NCBI GenBank assembly: GCA_021325355.1
Contig: JAJPHI010000009.1
Span: forward strand, 1-64,000
DNA: 64,000 bases
Origin: Pseudomonadota bacterium
GTDB lineage: Bacteria > Desulfobacterota > Binatia > Binatales > Binataceae
Reading direction: 5' to 3'
The position numbers were made by a program, and so were the translations under genes. Shown in pieces: positions 53,980 through 64,000 of this stretch. The notes under the pieces were generated by a model. It ran no database searches and was not told the origin of the DNA. It was given only the letters and a program-made list of their open reading frames with translations. Positions within the stretch are counted from its first letter, which is position 1, and each line of letters starts with the position of its first letter.

Positions 53980-55452
53980 TCAGCGACGCGTTATCGCGCC
54001 GTTGACGTTGTCGAAAGCGTCGAACAAACGCAATTGCGGCGAGGGTCGCTCGCGCGGAATCTCGAGCGGATACTCGCCGGTGAAGCAGGCGTCGCAAAAA
54101 CCCTCGTGCGACCCTTCCGTGAACGAATACAGTCCCTCGAGACTCAGATAGCCGAGCGAATCCGCCGTGATATACTCGCGGATCGCCTCGATCGAGTTCG
54201 ACGACGCCAGCAGTTCTTCCCGGGTCGGCGTGTCGATGCCGTAAAAGCACGGCCGAATCGTCGGCGGGGCGGCGATCCGCATGTGAACCTCGCGCGCCCC
54301 CGCCTGCCGCAGCATCGGGATCACCTTGCGCAGCGTGGTCCCGCGCACAATCGAGTCTTCGATCAGCACGATCCGCCGCCCGCGCAGAATCTCCGCCACC
54401 GGATTGAACTTGATCTTCACCCCGAAGTGACGAATCGACTGGCGCGGCTCGATGAAGGTCCGGCCGACGTAGTGACTGCGCACGAGCCCCATCTCGAACG
54501 GCATCCCGGATTCCTCGGCGTAACCGAGCGCCGCCGCATTCCCCGAATCCGGCACCGGCACGACGATATCGGCGTCCGCCGGACACTCGCGCGCGAGCGC
54601 GCGCCCGTGGCGTTTGCGCACCTGGTACACGTTGCGGCTGAAGAGAAAACTGTCCGGCCGCGCGAAGTAGACATATTCAAAGATGCAGCGCCGCGCCGGC
54701 GCCGCACCGAAGGGTCTGAAGGAGTGGATGCCGTCGTCATCGATCATGACGATCTCGCCCGGCTCAACTTCGCGCAGATACTCCGCCCGCACCAGATCGA
54801 GCGCGCAGGTCTCGGACGCCACGATGACCGCATCATTGAGCTTGCCGAGCACCAGCGGTCGAAAACCGTGCGGATCGCGCGCCGCGATAAGGCAGCGCTC
54901 CGTCAGCACCACGATCGAGTAAGCGCCCCGCACCTGCATCAGCGCCTCGGCCACGCGCGCTGGCAGTTCGAGCGCGCGCGCCCCGGCGATCAGATGAATG
55001 ATTAGCTCGCTGTCCGACGACGACTGGAAGATCGAGCCGCTCGCCTCGAGCCGTTCACGCAATTCCTGGAAGTTGATCAGGTTGCCGTTGTGCGCCAAGG
55101 CAAGCCCGCCCCCGGCATACTCCACCACCAGCGGCTGGCAATTCTTGAGCGTCGTCGAGCCGGTGGTCGAGTAGCGATTGTGCCCGATGGCGCTGGTGCC
55201 TTCGAGCCGCGCCAGCACCTCGCTGTTGAAAATGTCGGCCACCAGCCCCATCCCGCGATGGGCGATCAGCGACTTGCCGTTCGACGAGACGATACCCGCC
55301 GACTCCTGCCCCCGATGCTGCAGGGCGTACAAGCCCAGATAAACGAGATTGGCCGCCTCCGGATGGCCGAACACGCCAAACACGCCGCATTCTTCATGAA
55401 ACGCGTCGAGCCCGGCCTCATCGTCCACTACGGCGAAATCGCGTTCGCTCAT
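53980..55452 (-). CDS. purF: Amidophosphoribosyltransferase
   Basis: 490 residues. Short propeptide of 21 residues then nucleophile Cys22 in [10 protein letters not shown] (Ntn amidotransferase); [27 protein letters not shown] motif region [14 protein letters not shown]. First committed step of purine synthesis. Start overlaps the purL stop (ATGA). Confidence 0.96.
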   Translation of the reverse strand: MSERDFAVVDDEAGLDAFHEECGVFGVFGHPEAANLVYLGLYALQHRGQESAGIVSSNGKSLIAHRGMGLVADIFNSEVLARLEGTSAIGHNRYSTTGSTTLKNCQPLVVEYAGGGLALAHNGNLINFQELRERLEASGSIFQSSSDSELIIHLIAGARALELPARVAEALMQVRGAYSIVVLTERCLIAARDPHGFRPLVLGKLNDAVIVASETCALDLVRAEYLREVEPGEIVMIDDDGIHSFRPFGAAPARRCIFEYVYFARPDSFLFSRNVYQVRKRHGRALARECPADADIVVPVPDSGNAAALGYAEESGMPFEMGLVRSHYVGRTFIEPRQSIRHFGVKIKFNPVAEILRGRRIVLIEDSIVRGTTLRKVIPMLRQAGAREVHMRIAAPPTIRPCFYGIDTPTREELLASSNSIEAIREYITADSLGYLSLEGLYSFTEGSHEGFCDACFTGEYPLEIPRERPSPQLRLFDAFDNVNGAITRR

Positions 55453-57662
55453 GTGAGTTCAAGCCTCCGCGGCAGCGCCTGGTCGTAGAGCAATCGTAGT
55501 TCATTGATGGATTCGTCGAAAAGCGTTCCGACTATCAACCGCGGCTGACTCGTCACCCGCCCGATTACCCGCACTTCGAGCGGCGCGAAGATCTCCCGGA
55601 GCGCATCAACTTTGTCGGCGGCCGCCGAAATGATTACCGTCGACGGTCCTTCGCCGAACAATTCATCCGGCGAGCCGTCAACGCCGTCCAGATGGGCGCC
55701 GAGCGCATGGTCGCCGAAACACGCCTCGAGGAGCCCGACCAGCAGCCCGCCGTCGGCGACGTCGTGAGCGGAATTGAGCAGCCGGCGCTCGGCGGCCTTG
55801 AGCAAGCCCTCGATCAGCCGCCGCTCGCGATTAAGATCGATCGGCGCGAGGCGCGCGTCACCGGCACCGAAGAGCGCTGCGTATTCGCTGGCGGCCATCG
55901 ACGGCGCTGCCGTCCTAATGATCACGATGCAATCCCCGGGACGCCGAAAATGGATCGCGAGGCGCTGGCCGATCTCCTCGAAGATGCCGACCATCGCAAT
56001 GGTCGGCGTCGGCAGAATCGCGCGGCCTGCCGTTTCGTTATAAAAGCTCACATTGCCGCTCACCACCGGAAGCTCGAAGGCGATGGCGGCATCGCGCAGC
56101 CCTTCCACGCCCCGGCGAAACTGCCACATGATCTCGGCGCGTTCCGGATTCCCATAGTTGAGGCAGTTGGTAATTCCCGCCGGGCGCGCGCCCGTGCAGG
56201 CGAGATTGCGCGCCGCCTCGCATACGGTGGCGACGGTGCCGAGGTACGGATCGAGCGCGCAGGCCCGCGGATTTGAATCCACCGTCAGGGCCAGACCGCG
56301 GCGCGAACCCTTGATCCGCAGCACTGCGGCGTCGCCGCCCGGTCCCGCAAGCGTGTTGCTCTGCACGATCGCATCGTACTGGCGGAAGACCCAGCGCTTC
56401 GAGCCGACGTTCGGACTCGCCAGCAGCGCGCGCAGGGCCTCGCGCGGAGCAGGCGCGCGTGCCGGCGCGTCGGCTGCTCGAAGCGGCGCGGCCGGCGGCG
56501 CCGCCGGTCGATCATAAAGCGGCGCCTCGCTGCTCAGCGCCTTGACCGGGATATCGGCGACCACCTGCCCGCGATAACGCGCGCGCCAGCGGCCGTCATC
56601 GGTAATCCGTCCGACCACCAGCGCATGCAGATCCCATTTTTCGAACACCGCGGCGACTTCGGCTTCGCGCCCCTTCTCGACCACCAGCAGCATCCGCTCC
56701 TGCGACTCCGAAAGCAGGATCTCGTACGGCGTCAACCCCGGCTCGCGCAGCGGAATCCGGTCGAGATCGAGCTCGATACCGAGTCCGCCGCGCCCGGCCA
56801 TCTCACTCGATGACGAAGTCAGGCCGGCGGCGCCCATGTCCTGGATTGCGACGATCGCGCCCGTCTTCATCGCTTCCAGACAGGCCTCGATCAGGAGCTT
56901 TTCCGCAAATGGATCGCCCACCTGAACCGTCGGTCGCTTGGCCGCGCTCGCGGCATCGAATTCCGCCGAGGCGAGCAGGCTCGCGCCATGGATACCGTCG
57001 CGGCCGGTGGCCGACCCGACGTAGATCACCGGATTACCGACCCCGTGCGCGCGCGCGCTTTGCAGCTCCCCTTTGCGCGCGAGCCCGAGACAGAAGGCGT
57101 TGACCAGGATATTGCCGTTGTACGCGGCGTCGAACATCACCTCACCCGCCACGGTGGGCACGCCGACGCAGTTGCCGTAGCCGCCGATCCCGCCAACCAC
57201 TCCGGAAAGCAGGTAGCGGGTGCGCGGATGGTCCAGCGCGCCGAATTTCAACGAGTTCATGCTCGCCACCGGCCGCGCGCCCATCGTAAAGATATCCCGG
57301 ATGATCCCGCCGACGCCGGTCGCCGCACCCTGGTAGGGCTCGACGTACGACGGATGGTTATGGCTCTCGATCTTGAAGACCGCCACCCAGCCATCGCCGA
57401 TCTCGAGGGCGCCGGCGTTTTCACCCGGCCCACCGACGACTCGCGGACCGGTCATCGGCAGCATCCTGAGATGCTTGCGCGAGGACTTGTAGGAACAGTG
57501 CTCCGACCACATCACCGCGAACACGCCGAGCTCGGTGAAGGTCGGCACGCGGCCGAGCCGGGCGAGCACGGCGGCATATTCGTCAGCGCTCAGGCCGTGG
57601 GCCCGCGCGAGGGCCTGATCGACCGCGGGTTCACCCGGAAGCGAGGCGGGAGTAGCACTCAT
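55449..57662 (-). CDS. purL: Phosphoribosylformylglycinamidine synthase subunit PurL
   Basis: 737 residues, the small PurL form that works with separate PurS and PurQ. Motifs: [37 protein letters not shown], and the second AIRS-like half with CLNYGNPE. It makes FGAM from FGAR, glutamine-derived ammonia and ATP. Overlaps purQ (ATGA) and purF (ATGA). Confidence 0.96.
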   Translation of the reverse strand: MSATPASLPGEPAVDQALARAHGLSADEYAAVLARLGRVPTFTELGVFAVMWSEHCSYKSSRKHLRMLPMTGPRVVGGPGENAGALEIGDGWVAVFKIESHNHPSYVEPYQGAATGVGGIIRDIFTMGARPVASMNSLKFGALDHPRTRYLLSGVVGGIGGYGNCVGVPTVAGEVMFDAAYNGNILVNAFCLGLARKGELQSARAHGVGNPVIYVGSATGRDGIHGASLLASAEFDAASAAKRPTVQVGDPFAEKLLIEACLEAMKTGAIVAIQDMGAAGLTSSSSEMAGRGGLGIELDLDRIPLREPGLTPYEILLSESQERMLLVVEKGREAEVAAVFEKWDLHALVVGRITDDGRWRARYRGQVVADIPVKALSSEAPLYDRPAAPPAAPLRAADAPARAPAPREALRALLASPNVGSKRWVFRQYDAIVQSNTLAGPGGDAAVLRIKGSRRGLALTVDSNPRACALDPYLGTVATVCEAARNLACTGARPAGITNCLNYGNPERAEIMWQFRRGVEGLRDAAIAFELPVVSGNVSFYNETAGRAILPTPTIAMVGIFEEIGQRLAIHFRRPGDCIVIIRTAAPSMAASEYAALFGAGDARLAPIDLNRERRLIEGLLKAAERRLLNSAHDVADGGLLVGLLEACFGDHALGAHLDGVDGSPDELFGEGPSTVIISAAADKVDALREIFAPLEVRVIGRVTSQPRLIVGTLFDESINELRLLYDQALPRRLELT

Positions 57663-58351
57663 CGCGCCGCTTCAATCAACGAATGGAACAGCTTGAGGCC
57701 GTCGGCGCCACCGGTAAGCTCGCCTTCCACCGCGTGCTCCGGATGGGGCATCAGGCCGAAGACGTTGAAGCGCTCGTTGGCGACGCCGGCGATCGCGCGC
57801 ATCGAGCCGTTGGGATTCGCGGCCTCGCTCAGCCCGCCGTCCGGCGCGACATAGCGGAACAGCACCTGGCCGCGTTCTTCCATCGCGCGCAGCTCGCTCT
57901 CGGGCGCGACGTAGCACCCTTCACCGTGCTTGATGGGAATCCGCAGCACCTCGCCGGCGCGCGTCGCGCGGGTGAGCGGCGTACGCGCATTCTCGACCCG
58001 GATCGTCACCTGCTCGCAAATGAAGGCCAGCGAACGATTCCGCGTCAACGCGCCCGGCAGCAGATGCGCCTCGCACAGAATCTGGAACCCGTTGCAGATG
58101 CCCAGCACCAGGCCGCCGTCATCGGCGAACTTCGCGATGCTCCTCATGATTGGAGAGAAGCGCGCGATCGCGCCGCTACGCAGATAGTCGCCGTAGCTGA
58201 AGCCACCCGGTAGCACGATACAGTGAACGCCGCCGAGCGTTTCCTCCTTATGCCACAGCATCCTGGCGTCCTGACCGAGGACCTCACGCAGCGCATAGAG
58301 CGCGTCGTCATCGTCCAGCGAGCCGGGGAAGCGGACCACGCCCCACTTCAT
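57659..58351 (-). CDS. purQ: Phosphoribosylformylglycinamidine synthase glutaminase PurQ
   Basis: 230 residues, class I glutaminase. [18 protein letters not shown], nucleophile Cys in [13 protein letters not shown], and His-x-Glu in [12 protein letters not shown]. Supplies ammonia to PurL. ATG 58351 ([11 protein letters not shown]) overlaps the purS stop as ATGA; a longer frame would overlap purS. Confidence 0.95.
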   Translation of the reverse strand: MKWGVVRFPGSLDDDDALYALREVLGQDARMLWHKEETLGGVHCIVLPGGFSYGDYLRSGAIARFSPIMRSIAKFADDGGLVLGICNGFQILCEAHLLPGALTRNRSLAFICEQVTIRVENARTPLTRATRAGEVLRIPIKHGEGCYVAPESELRAMEERGQVLFRYVAPDGGLSEAANPNGSMRAIAGVANERFNVFGLMPHPEHAVEGELTGGADGLKLFHSLIEAAR

Positions 58352-58593
58352 CCGCCTTCCACCTCGAAGCGGTAATCTTCGATCAACGGGTTCGCCAGCA
58401 GTTGGTCGCACATCCTGGCGACCTCGGCTTCAACCGCGGCCCGCGAATCACCTTTGACCTCGAGCGTGATATAGCGCCCGATATGCACGTTGCTCGCGTC
58501 GGCAAACCCCAGACTCTTCAGGGCGTTTTCGACGGCGCGCCCTTGCGGATCGAGGATCCCTTGCCGGGGCGAAACATAAACGCGGACCTGCAA
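58348..58593 (-). CDS. purS: Phosphoribosylformylglycinamidine synthase subunit PurS
   Basis: 81 residues; MQVRVYVSPRQGILDPQGRA and HIGRYITLEV are the PurS pattern. It bridges PurL and PurQ. The start seems to be TTG 58593, 6 bases after the purC stop, with GAGGG in the end of purC as ribosome-binding site. Confidence 0.92.
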   Translation of the reverse strand: MQVRVYVSPRQGILDPQGRAVENALKSLGFADASNVHIGRYITLEVKGDSRAAVEAEVARMCDQLLANPLIEDYRFEVEGG

Positions 58594-58599
58594 CGCCGC

Positions 58600-59316
58600 T
58601 CAACCCTCGACCCGGCGCAGCATTTCCTGATACGCGCCTTCCACGTCCCCGAGGTCGCGCCGGAAGCGATCCTTGTCGAGCTTGGTGCGGGTCGCCTTGT
58701 CCCAGAAGCGGCAGGTGTCGGGACAGATTTCATCGCCCAGCAGAATTTCGCCCTTATGGCGACCGAACTCGAGCTTGAAATCAACCAGAATTACGCCGCG
58801 CTCGTCGAGAAACCGCCGCAGCACCTCGTTGACCTTGAGCGCGAGCTCGTGGATGGTCCGCAGTTCCGCCTCGGTCGCCCATCCGAACAGCAGCGCGTGC
58901 TCGGCATAGATCAGCGGATCGTCGAGCGGATCGGATTTATAATAGTACTCGACAATCGGCCATTTCAGCTCTTCGCCTTCCTCGCGGCCGAGTCGCTTGG
59001 CCATCGAGCCGGCCACGATATTGCGCACCACCGTCTCGACCGGCACGATTTCCAGCCGCTTGCACAACATGTCGCGGTCGTTCAGGCGCCGCACGAAATG
59101 GGTCTTGACGCCGGCCTTTTCGAGGATGCCGAAGAACAGCTCCGACATGCGATTATTGATGACACCCTTGTCCTCGATCGTGCCGCGTTTCTTGGCGTTG
59201 AAGGCGGTCGCGTCGTCCTTGAAATGCGCGATCACCAGGTCGGGGTCGGGCGTCGAATACAGCTTCTTCGCCTTGCCCTCATAGAACATCTCGAGCTTCT
59301 GTAGGCCGTCGTCCAC
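58600..59316 (-). CDS. purC: Phosphoribosylaminoimidazole-succinocarboxamide synthase
   Basis: 238 residues of the short bacterial type. MFYEGKAKKLYSTPDPD, ETVVRNIVAGSMAKRLG, LVDFKLEFGRHKG, and GDEICPDTCRFWD are standard. Condenses CAIR with aspartate. GTG 59316 is the first start; ATG within MFYEGKAKK is an alternative. 140 bases separate it from purB; no terminator recognised there. Confidence 0.95.
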   Translation of the reverse strand: MDDGLQKLEMFYEGKAKKLYSTPDPDLVIAHFKDDATAFNAKKRGTIEDKGVINNRMSELFFGILEKAGVKTHFVRRLNDRDMLCKRLEIVPVETVVRNIVAGSMAKRLGREEGEELKWPIVEYYYKSDPLDDPLIYAEHALLFGWATEAELRTIHELALKVNEVLRRFLDERGVILVDFKLEFGRHKGEILLGDEICPDTCRFWDKATRTKLDKDRFRRDLGDVEGAYQEMLRRVEG

Positions 59317-59456
59317 TGGGTTCCTCCGCGAGCTTGCTGTTATGCCAATAGTTTAGCTAGCGCCGACCCTCGGACCAAATCGCGCCGATGGTCCCGCCGC
59401 ACTTATTTCCACAAATTGAAGCCGCGTTCGCCGCGGCACTCGATGCGCCGCCTCGA

Positions 59457-60869
59457 TCAATCTTCGACAGGCGTGAAGCGCTCGACCAGTTCGCTGGCGT
59501 AACCCAGATAGTTCCGTGGTTCGAGCCGCGCGAAGGCCTCTCGCGCCGCATCATCGAGCGGCAGACGCGCGATAAATTCCTGGATCAGTTGCCGCGTAAC
59601 CATCCGCCCGCGCGTTAGCTCCTTCAGCCGCTCGTACGGCTGGTCGAGATTATACCGGCGCATCAGCGTCTGGATGCCTTCCGCCACAATCTCCCAGGAT
59701 TTTTCCTCATCGAAACTGGCGGCGAGGCGCGCCTCATTCAATTCGAGCTTGCCGAGCCCGCGTTCGAGCGCGCTGAGCGCGATTATCAGATGGCCGAAAG
59801 CGTTGCCGATAGCCCTCATCGCCGTGCTGTCGCTCAAATCCCGCTGCCATCGCGCGACCGGCAGCTTGCTCGCCAGATGGTCGAACAGGGCATTGGCGAC
59901 GCCCACATTACCTTCGCAGTTCTCGAAGTCTATCGGGTTGACCTTATGCGGCATTACCGACGATCCGACCTCGCCGGGCGCGATCCGCTGGGTGAAATAA
60001 CCCAGCGCGACATAGCCCCAGATATCGCGCGCGAAGCTCAGCAGGATAGTGCCGGTCCGTATCAGCGTATGGAACAGTTCAGCGACAAAATCGTGGCTCT
60101 CGATTTGCGTGGTCAGCGGATTGAAGACCAGGCCGAGATGCTCGACGAAGCGGCGTGTATGCGCGATCCAATCCACCTCAGGATAGGCGAATCGATGGGC
60201 ATTGTAGTTGCCCACCGCACCGTTGCACTTGCCGAGGTATTCCTGGCTCCTGAGCTGCGCGATTTGCCGCTCGAGCCGATAGGCGAAGATCGCGAACTCC
60301 TTGCCGATCGTGGTCGGCGACGCCTCCTGGCCATGGGTCCGCGCAATCATCGCGGCGTCTTTATAACGCCGCGCCATCTCAGCGAGCGTCCGCCGAACGC
60401 GCGCCAGGGTCGGCAGCAGCGTGCCCGTGCAGAACTCCTTGAGCATCAGCGCGTAGGCAAGGTTGCTGATATCCTCCGAGGTGCAGGCAAAATGGATCAT
60501 CTCGAGCGGCAGGCTGAGACCGCTCGCGGCGATTTTTTCCTTCAGAAAATATTCGAGCGCCTTGACGTCATGATTGGTCTCGGCCTCGAGTTGTTTGACG
60601 CGCCCGGCGTCGGCGACCGCGAAAGCGGTGATTAGCCCCCGGAGTTTCGCTTTGACCTGGTCGTCGAACGGCCCGATAGCCGCGATCGCCGGATTGTCGG
60701 CGAGCGCGATGAGCCATTCAATTTCGATCCGCGCGCGCGCTCGAATCAGCGCATACTCGCTGAAATACTCGACCAGCCGGCGGGTCGCCTTACGATAGCG
60801 TCCGTCGACCGGCCCGACCGCCAGCAGCGCCTGCTCGTCCTCCCGCTCTATCCGCCCCTCGTGCTTCAT
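59457..60869 (-). CDS. purB: Adenylosuccinate lyase
   Basis: 470 residues, the longer E. coli-like type. TNHDVKALEYFLKEKI, HFACTSEDISNLAYAL, RTHGQEASPTT and the signature GSSVMPHKVNPIDFEN with the catalytic Ser/His region. Acts twice in purine synthesis. ATG 60869, 8 bases after the AAA ATPase gene. Confidence 0.95.
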   Translation of the reverse strand: MKHEGRIEREDEQALLAVGPVDGRYRKATRRLVEYFSEYALIRARARIEIEWLIALADNPAIAAIGPFDDQVKAKLRGLITAFAVADAGRVKQLEAETNHDVKALEYFLKEKIAASGLSLPLEMIHFACTSEDISNLAYALMLKEFCTGTLLPTLARVRRTLAEMARRYKDAAMIARTHGQEASPTTIGKEFAIFAYRLERQIAQLRSQEYLGKCNGAVGNYNAHRFAYPEVDWIAHTRRFVEHLGLVFNPLTTQIESHDFVAELFHTLIRTGTILLSFARDIWGYVALGYFTQRIAPGEVGSSVMPHKVNPIDFENCEGNVGVANALFDHLASKLPVARWQRDLSDSTAMRAIGNAFGHLIIALSALERGLGKLELNEARLAASFDEEKSWEIVAEGIQTLMRRYNLDQPYERLKELTRGRMVTRQLIQEFIARLPLDDAAREAFARLEPRNYLGYASELVERFTPVED

Positions 60870-60877
60870 GTGACGGA

Positions 60878-61753
60878 CTACTCGGGCATGATCGCCTTGA
60901 CCACCTCGTCAATCGCCCGCTTGCTGTCGAGCTCGTCGGTGAGCGACCAGGTCACGGCGACCGTCGCCGCCCGCCGCGGCGAAATTCCCTGCTGGATCAG
61001 CTCCCCGGCGTAGATCAGCAGCCGCGTCGAGACGCCTTCCTCCAGACCGGAGGCTTTCAGATTGCGGACCTTCTCGCCGAGCAGCGCCAGTTGCGCCGCC
61101 ATCGCGCGCTCCACCCCTGACTCGTGGGCGATAATCTCCACTTCCTTGTCCGCCGGCGGATAGTTGAACTCAATCGTCACGAAACGCTGGCGGGTCGAAT
61201 GCTTCAGGTTCTTCTGGATACTCTGATAACCCGGATTGTACGACAGACACAGCAGGAAACCCTCGTGCGCTTCGAGCGTCTCGCCGCGTTTTTCAATCGG
61301 CAGGATCCGCCGATGGTCCGACAGCGGATGGATAAGGACGGTGGTGTCCTTGCGCGCCTCGACGATCTCGTCAAGATAGCAGATCGCGCCGCGCCGCACC
61401 GCCTGCGTCAACGGACCGTCAACCCAAACGGTTTCATCGGCGGTGATGAGATAGCGGCCCACCAGGTCGCTGCCGGTCAAATCCTCATGGCAGGCGACGG
61501 TGATTAGCTCATTCGGACCGTTGTCGAGCGCGGAGAGCTTGTGCGTCATGTGTTCGACGAAGCGCGTCTTGCCGCATCCCGTCGGCCCCTTGAGCAGCAC
61601 CGGCAAACGCGCCTTGTAAGCGGCCGAAAAGATCTCGATCTCATCGCCGATCGGCAGGTAATAGGGCGCATTATGCGGATCGAGATGGCGCACTTCGGCG
61701 CCCTCGCGCGTCCCTTGCATCCGCGTGTCGAAAGTCTTCAGTTCAACGGCCAT
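60878..61753 (-). CDS. CbbQ/NirQ/NorQ-type AAA+ (MoxR) ATPase
   Basis: 291 residues. Walker [16 protein letters not shown] (near residue 55), Walker [15 protein letters not shown], and sensor region [10 protein letters not shown], with a small C-terminal helical domain [17 protein letters not shown] typical of the CbbQ_C domain. These ATPases normally pair with a VWA protein (CbbO/NorD) to insert metal or activate enzymes such as Rubisco or NO reductase. No VWA gene lies beside it in the window. Its transcription unit joins purB. Confidence 0.9.
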   Translation of the reverse strand: MAVELKTFDTRMQGTREGAEVRHLDPHNAPYYLPIGDEIEIFSAAYKARLPVLLKGPTGCGKTRFVEHMTHKLSALDNGPNELITVACHEDLTGSDLVGRYLITADETVWVDGPLTQAVRRGAICYLDEIVEARKDTTVLIHPLSDHRRILPIEKRGETLEAHEGFLLCLSYNPGYQSIQKNLKHSTRQRFVTIEFNYPPADKEVEIIAHESGVERAMAAQLALLGEKVRNLKASGLEEGVSTRLLIYAGELIQQGISPRRAATVAVTWSLTDELDSKRAIDEVVKAIMPE

Positions 61754-61942
61754 CGGTTACCCTTTGCTTCCCTCTCCCCGCGCGGAAATCGCTTCCTTTG
61801 ACGAACCAGGATGCGGGTGGGGTCCATATTCCTAAGAAACCGCGCCGGCATCAAGGCTGGCGTTGGCGCGCCAGAAGTGGTTCGCCGACCGGCAGCCGCC
61901 CTCTCCCGCCGGATCCGCAAGACCGTCGGTCACGCCGGCCGC
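61754..61942. other. Intergenic gap upstream of the AAA ATPase
   Basis: 189 bases between prfA and the ATPase gene. No hairpin, ORF or regulatory motif is convincing. It probably holds the ATPase-purB promoter. Confidence 0.3.
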
Positions 61943-63016
61943 TCATGCGCTGAGCGCTTCGGCCTGCTCCCGGGTCGCGAGCGCATCGATAATCGGGTCG
62001 AGTTGACCGTCGAGGACCTGGTCAAGCTGATGGAGCGTCAGGTTGACCCGATGGTCGGTGACTCGCGACTGCGGAAAATTGTAGGTCCGGATACGCTCCG
62101 AACGGTCGCCACTGCCGACCATCGAACGCCGCGCGTCCGCAATCTTGGCATCCTGCTCGGCCCGCGCCATCTCGAGCAGCCGGGCGCGCAGAATCTTGAG
62201 CGCCCGCGCCTTGTTCTTATGCTGCGACTTCTCGTCGCGGCAGACGATCACGATCCCCGTCGGCAGATGGGTGATACGCACGGCCGAATCCGTCGTGTTA
62301 ACGCTCTGCCCGCCCGGTCCCGACGCCCGCATCACGTCGATGCGCAGATCCTTTTCCTCGTTGATATTGACCTCGACCTCATCCGCCTCCGGCAGCACCG
62401 CGACCGTCACCGCCGAGGTATGGATACGTCCCGAGCCTTCCGTGGCCGGCACCCGCTGCACGCGATGGACCCCGCCCTCGAACTTGAGCCGACTGTAAGC
62501 GCCGTGACCGGTAATCCCCGCGATCACCTCTTTGATACCGCCGAGCCCGGTGCTGCTCAGGCTGAGCGTCTCGACGCGCCAGCCGTGACGCTCGGCATAA
62601 CGCGAGTACATCCGGAACAGCTCGCCCGCGAACAGCGACGCTTCCTCGCCGCCGGTGCCGGCACGAATTTCGAGCAGGACGTTCTTGTCATCGTTGGGAT
62701 CGCGCGGCGTCAGGAGCTGTTTGAGACGCGTTTCGAGCAGTGCCCGGCGATCCTGAGCGGCCGGCAATTCACTCTGTGCCAGCTCGCGCAGCTCCGGATC
62801 GTCGCCGGCGGCGAGACCCTTCAGTTCGTCGATCTCGCCGATCACCTTGCGGTAGTCGGCCGCCGCCTGCGCCACATCGGCGAGCTGTGCCCGCTCGCGG
62901 CCCAGTTGCACCCATTCACGCTGATTGGCGATCGCCCCGGGATCGCTGATCCGCCGCTCGAGCTCGGCGTAGCGATCCTCGATCCCCTTTAGCTTGTCTA
63001 ACAGTGCTGCAGCCAT
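61943..63016 (-). CDS. prfA: Peptide chain release factor 1
   Basis: 357 residues, normal length. GGQ motif in [16 protein letters not shown]; the N-terminal coiled coil ERRISDPG and the [23 protein letters not shown] block are conserved. It releases proteins at UAA and UAG, relevant to the TAG in mutS. ATG 63016. Confidence 0.96.
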   Translation of the reverse strand: MAAALLDKLKGIEDRYAELERRISDPGAIANQREWVQLGRERAQLADVAQAAADYRKVIGEIDELKGLAAGDDPELRELAQSELPAAQDRRALLETRLKQLLTPRDPNDDKNVLLEIRAGTGGEEASLFAGELFRMYSRYAERHGWRVETLSLSSTGLGGIKEVIAGITGHGAYSRLKFEGGVHRVQRVPATEGSGRIHTSAVTVAVLPEADEVEVNINEEKDLRIDVMRASGPGGQSVNTTDSAVRITHLPTGIVIVCRDEKSQHKNKARALKILRARLLEMARAEQDAKIADARRSMVGSGDRSERIRTYNFPQSRVTDHRVNLTLHQLDQVLDGQLDPIIDALATREQAEALSA

Positions 63017-63083
63017 AATCCGCCCTTGCGCCGGGGCGAATTAGTCCACAACCCTTCGCGCATCCGCGGCATGGAAGGGACGG

Positions 63084-63284
63084 CTACTTCATCCCGTACT
63101 TGCGCTTGAAGCGTTCGACCCGCCCCGCCGTATCGACCAGCCGCTGCTGCCCAGTGTAATAAGGATGGCAGTTGGAACAGACCTCAACCTGGATCGCGGG
63201 TAAGGTTGATCGCGTCTCGAAAGTGTTGCCGCATGCGCAGGTCACCACGCACCGGCGATAATTCGGATGGATATTCGCTTTCAT
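63084..63284 (-). CDS. rpmE: 50S ribosomal protein L31 (zinc-binding form)
   Basis: 66 residues: [22 protein letters not shown] with Cys at 12, 16 and 18, and [10 protein letters not shown] with the other Cys ligands. The zinc-type L31 stores zinc on the ribosome. ATG 63284 is chosen over an upstream start because it gives the canonical N terminus. 67 bases before prfA, a frequent order. Confidence 0.96.
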   Translation of the reverse strand: MKANIHPNYRRCVVTCACGNTFETRSTLPAIQVEVCSNCHPYYTGQQRLVDTAGRVERFKRKYGMK

Positions 63285-63366
63285 CTTGCACCGGCGCATC
63301 CTGCCGGTGGATGAAGTATAACCACGGCCGGTCAGTGGTACAATTCGCGTTGGAGTTTGGGTTTCG

Positions 63367-64000
63367 ATGCCAGGCTATCGGAGTGCGACTCGTCCGCTCG
63401 CCGCGCTCGCCGGCGCGGCCGTCATAAGCTTGCTCGGATGCGTTACGCCGCATCCGGTGGATCAGCAGCAGGTGGTGAGCGATCAGGAATTGGCCGCCGA
63501 AGCCGCCGAGGCACCCCCGGCGGAGCCGATCCACGTGGTTACGGACCTGTCACGGCTGTCGCCGTCGCACACCGCCGCGCTGCCTAATCTACCCGACGCT
63601 CCGGCATCGCTGGCGCCTTCGGCCGAGCCCTCGAACGCGCAGATCAATCCGGAATTGACCGGTAAACTCGTCGCCAACGCCCCCTCATCGCGTTACAATC
63701 CCGATGCGTCGCGGCCGAGCGGCGTCAGCCAGACGCAACTCTTAAACGATAAGGCCCGTCAGTTTGCGACCTTCAGCGAGACGCTCCTGAAGCAGACCCT
63801 CGTCGCGGCGCAGGAGCTCGCGCCCGATCAGCTCCAGCAGCGCAAGCTTCCGGACGACCTGAACGCCGTCATCCTGGTCTCGGTGCTCGACCACGAAGGA
63901 CGGCTGAAGGAGATCGAGATCGACCAGCATTCCGGCGATGCGGCCGTGGACAAGCTGCTGATCGAAGCCTGCAAAAAAGGGATGTGGTCGCGCAATCCGC
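63367..64000 (+). CDS. Lipoprotein with possible TonB-like C-terminal domain (3' partial)
   Basis: The gene runs off the right edge; 211 residues visible. Signal peptide ends in lipobox [10 protein letters not shown] (Cys25). A Pro/Ala/Ser-rich linker follows, then [20 protein letters not shown] leading to [17 protein letters not shown], which resembles the TonB C-terminal fold (often in envelope linker proteins). Divergent from rpmE by 82 bases. Function unknown. Confidence 0.6.
   Translation, partial: MPGYRSATRPLAALAGAAVISLLGCVTPHPVDQQQVVSDQELAAEAAEAPPAEPIHVVTDLSRLSPSHTAALPNLPDAPASLAPSAEPSNAQINPELTGKLVANAPSSRYNPDASRPSGVSQTQLLNDKARQFATFSETLLKQTLVAAQELAPDQLQQRKLPDDLNAVILVSVLDHEGRLKEIEIDQHSGDAAVDKLLIEACKKGMWSRNP

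Overview
The window is high-GC chromosomal DNA from a Gram-negative bacterium. It encodes an outer-membrane DUF1302-type protein, several lipoproteins, AMIN-domain amidase AmiC, GlnD with an adenylylatable glutamine synthetase, and a PurS/PurQ/PurL purine pathway. Essential and housekeeping genes sit among catabolic genes (acyl-CoA mutase, Baeyer-Villiger monooxygenase, intradiol dioxygenase, LigE-like GST, thiolase-fold aldolase with DUF35). This mix suggests an uncultured deltaproteobacterium-like soil lineage, perhaps Binatota/Desulfobacterota-like; the taxonomic placement is inference only. No tRNA, rRNA, CRISPR array, IS element or prophage was seen.

Layout. 1-7 kb (mostly +): end of a family-B DNA polymerase, a methyltransferase, a DUF1646 membrane protein, glnA, a small membrane protein behind a good sigma-54-type promoter, pyrE, and a catechol dioxygenase. 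6.6-18.3 kb (all -): an ethylmalonyl/methylmalonyl-CoA mutase-like enzyme beside an ArsA-like ATPase, then a probable operon of MaoC-like hydratase, mesaconyl-CoA CoA-transferase-like protein, Ltp2-like aldolase, DUF35 protein, LigE-like GST and GT87 glycosyltransferase, then two lipoproteins. 18.4-40.1 kb (mostly +): a secreted low-complexity protein, hflX, a CDP-alcohol phosphatidyltransferase, aroE, rpsO-pnp-M16 peptidase, a BVMO, aroC-aroK-aroB, a MetE-like enzyme, and a carbamoyltransferase/SxtJ/DUF5989/flavin-halogenase-like group. 40.3-63.3 kb (all -): grpE-dnaK-dnaJ, then the tightly packed run mutS-amiC-glnD-xerD-M50 protease-scpA-scpB, the purine genes purB, purC-purS-purQ-purL-purF, a CbbQ-type ATPase, prfA and rpmE. 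A lipoprotein gene runs off the right edge.

The points most worth a second look are: an in-frame amber codon in mutS replacing a conserved tyrosine; the hydratase/CoA-transferase/aldolase/DUF35 operon, which looks like an unassigned branched acyl-CoA pathway; an ArsA-like ATPase lacking its P-loop lysine next to the B12 mutase; a sigma-54-type promoter before a 60-residue membrane protein; the carbamoyltransferase-SxtJ-DUF5989-halogenase group with a 50-codon gene; and apparent enrichment of the octamer GCGATCGC.
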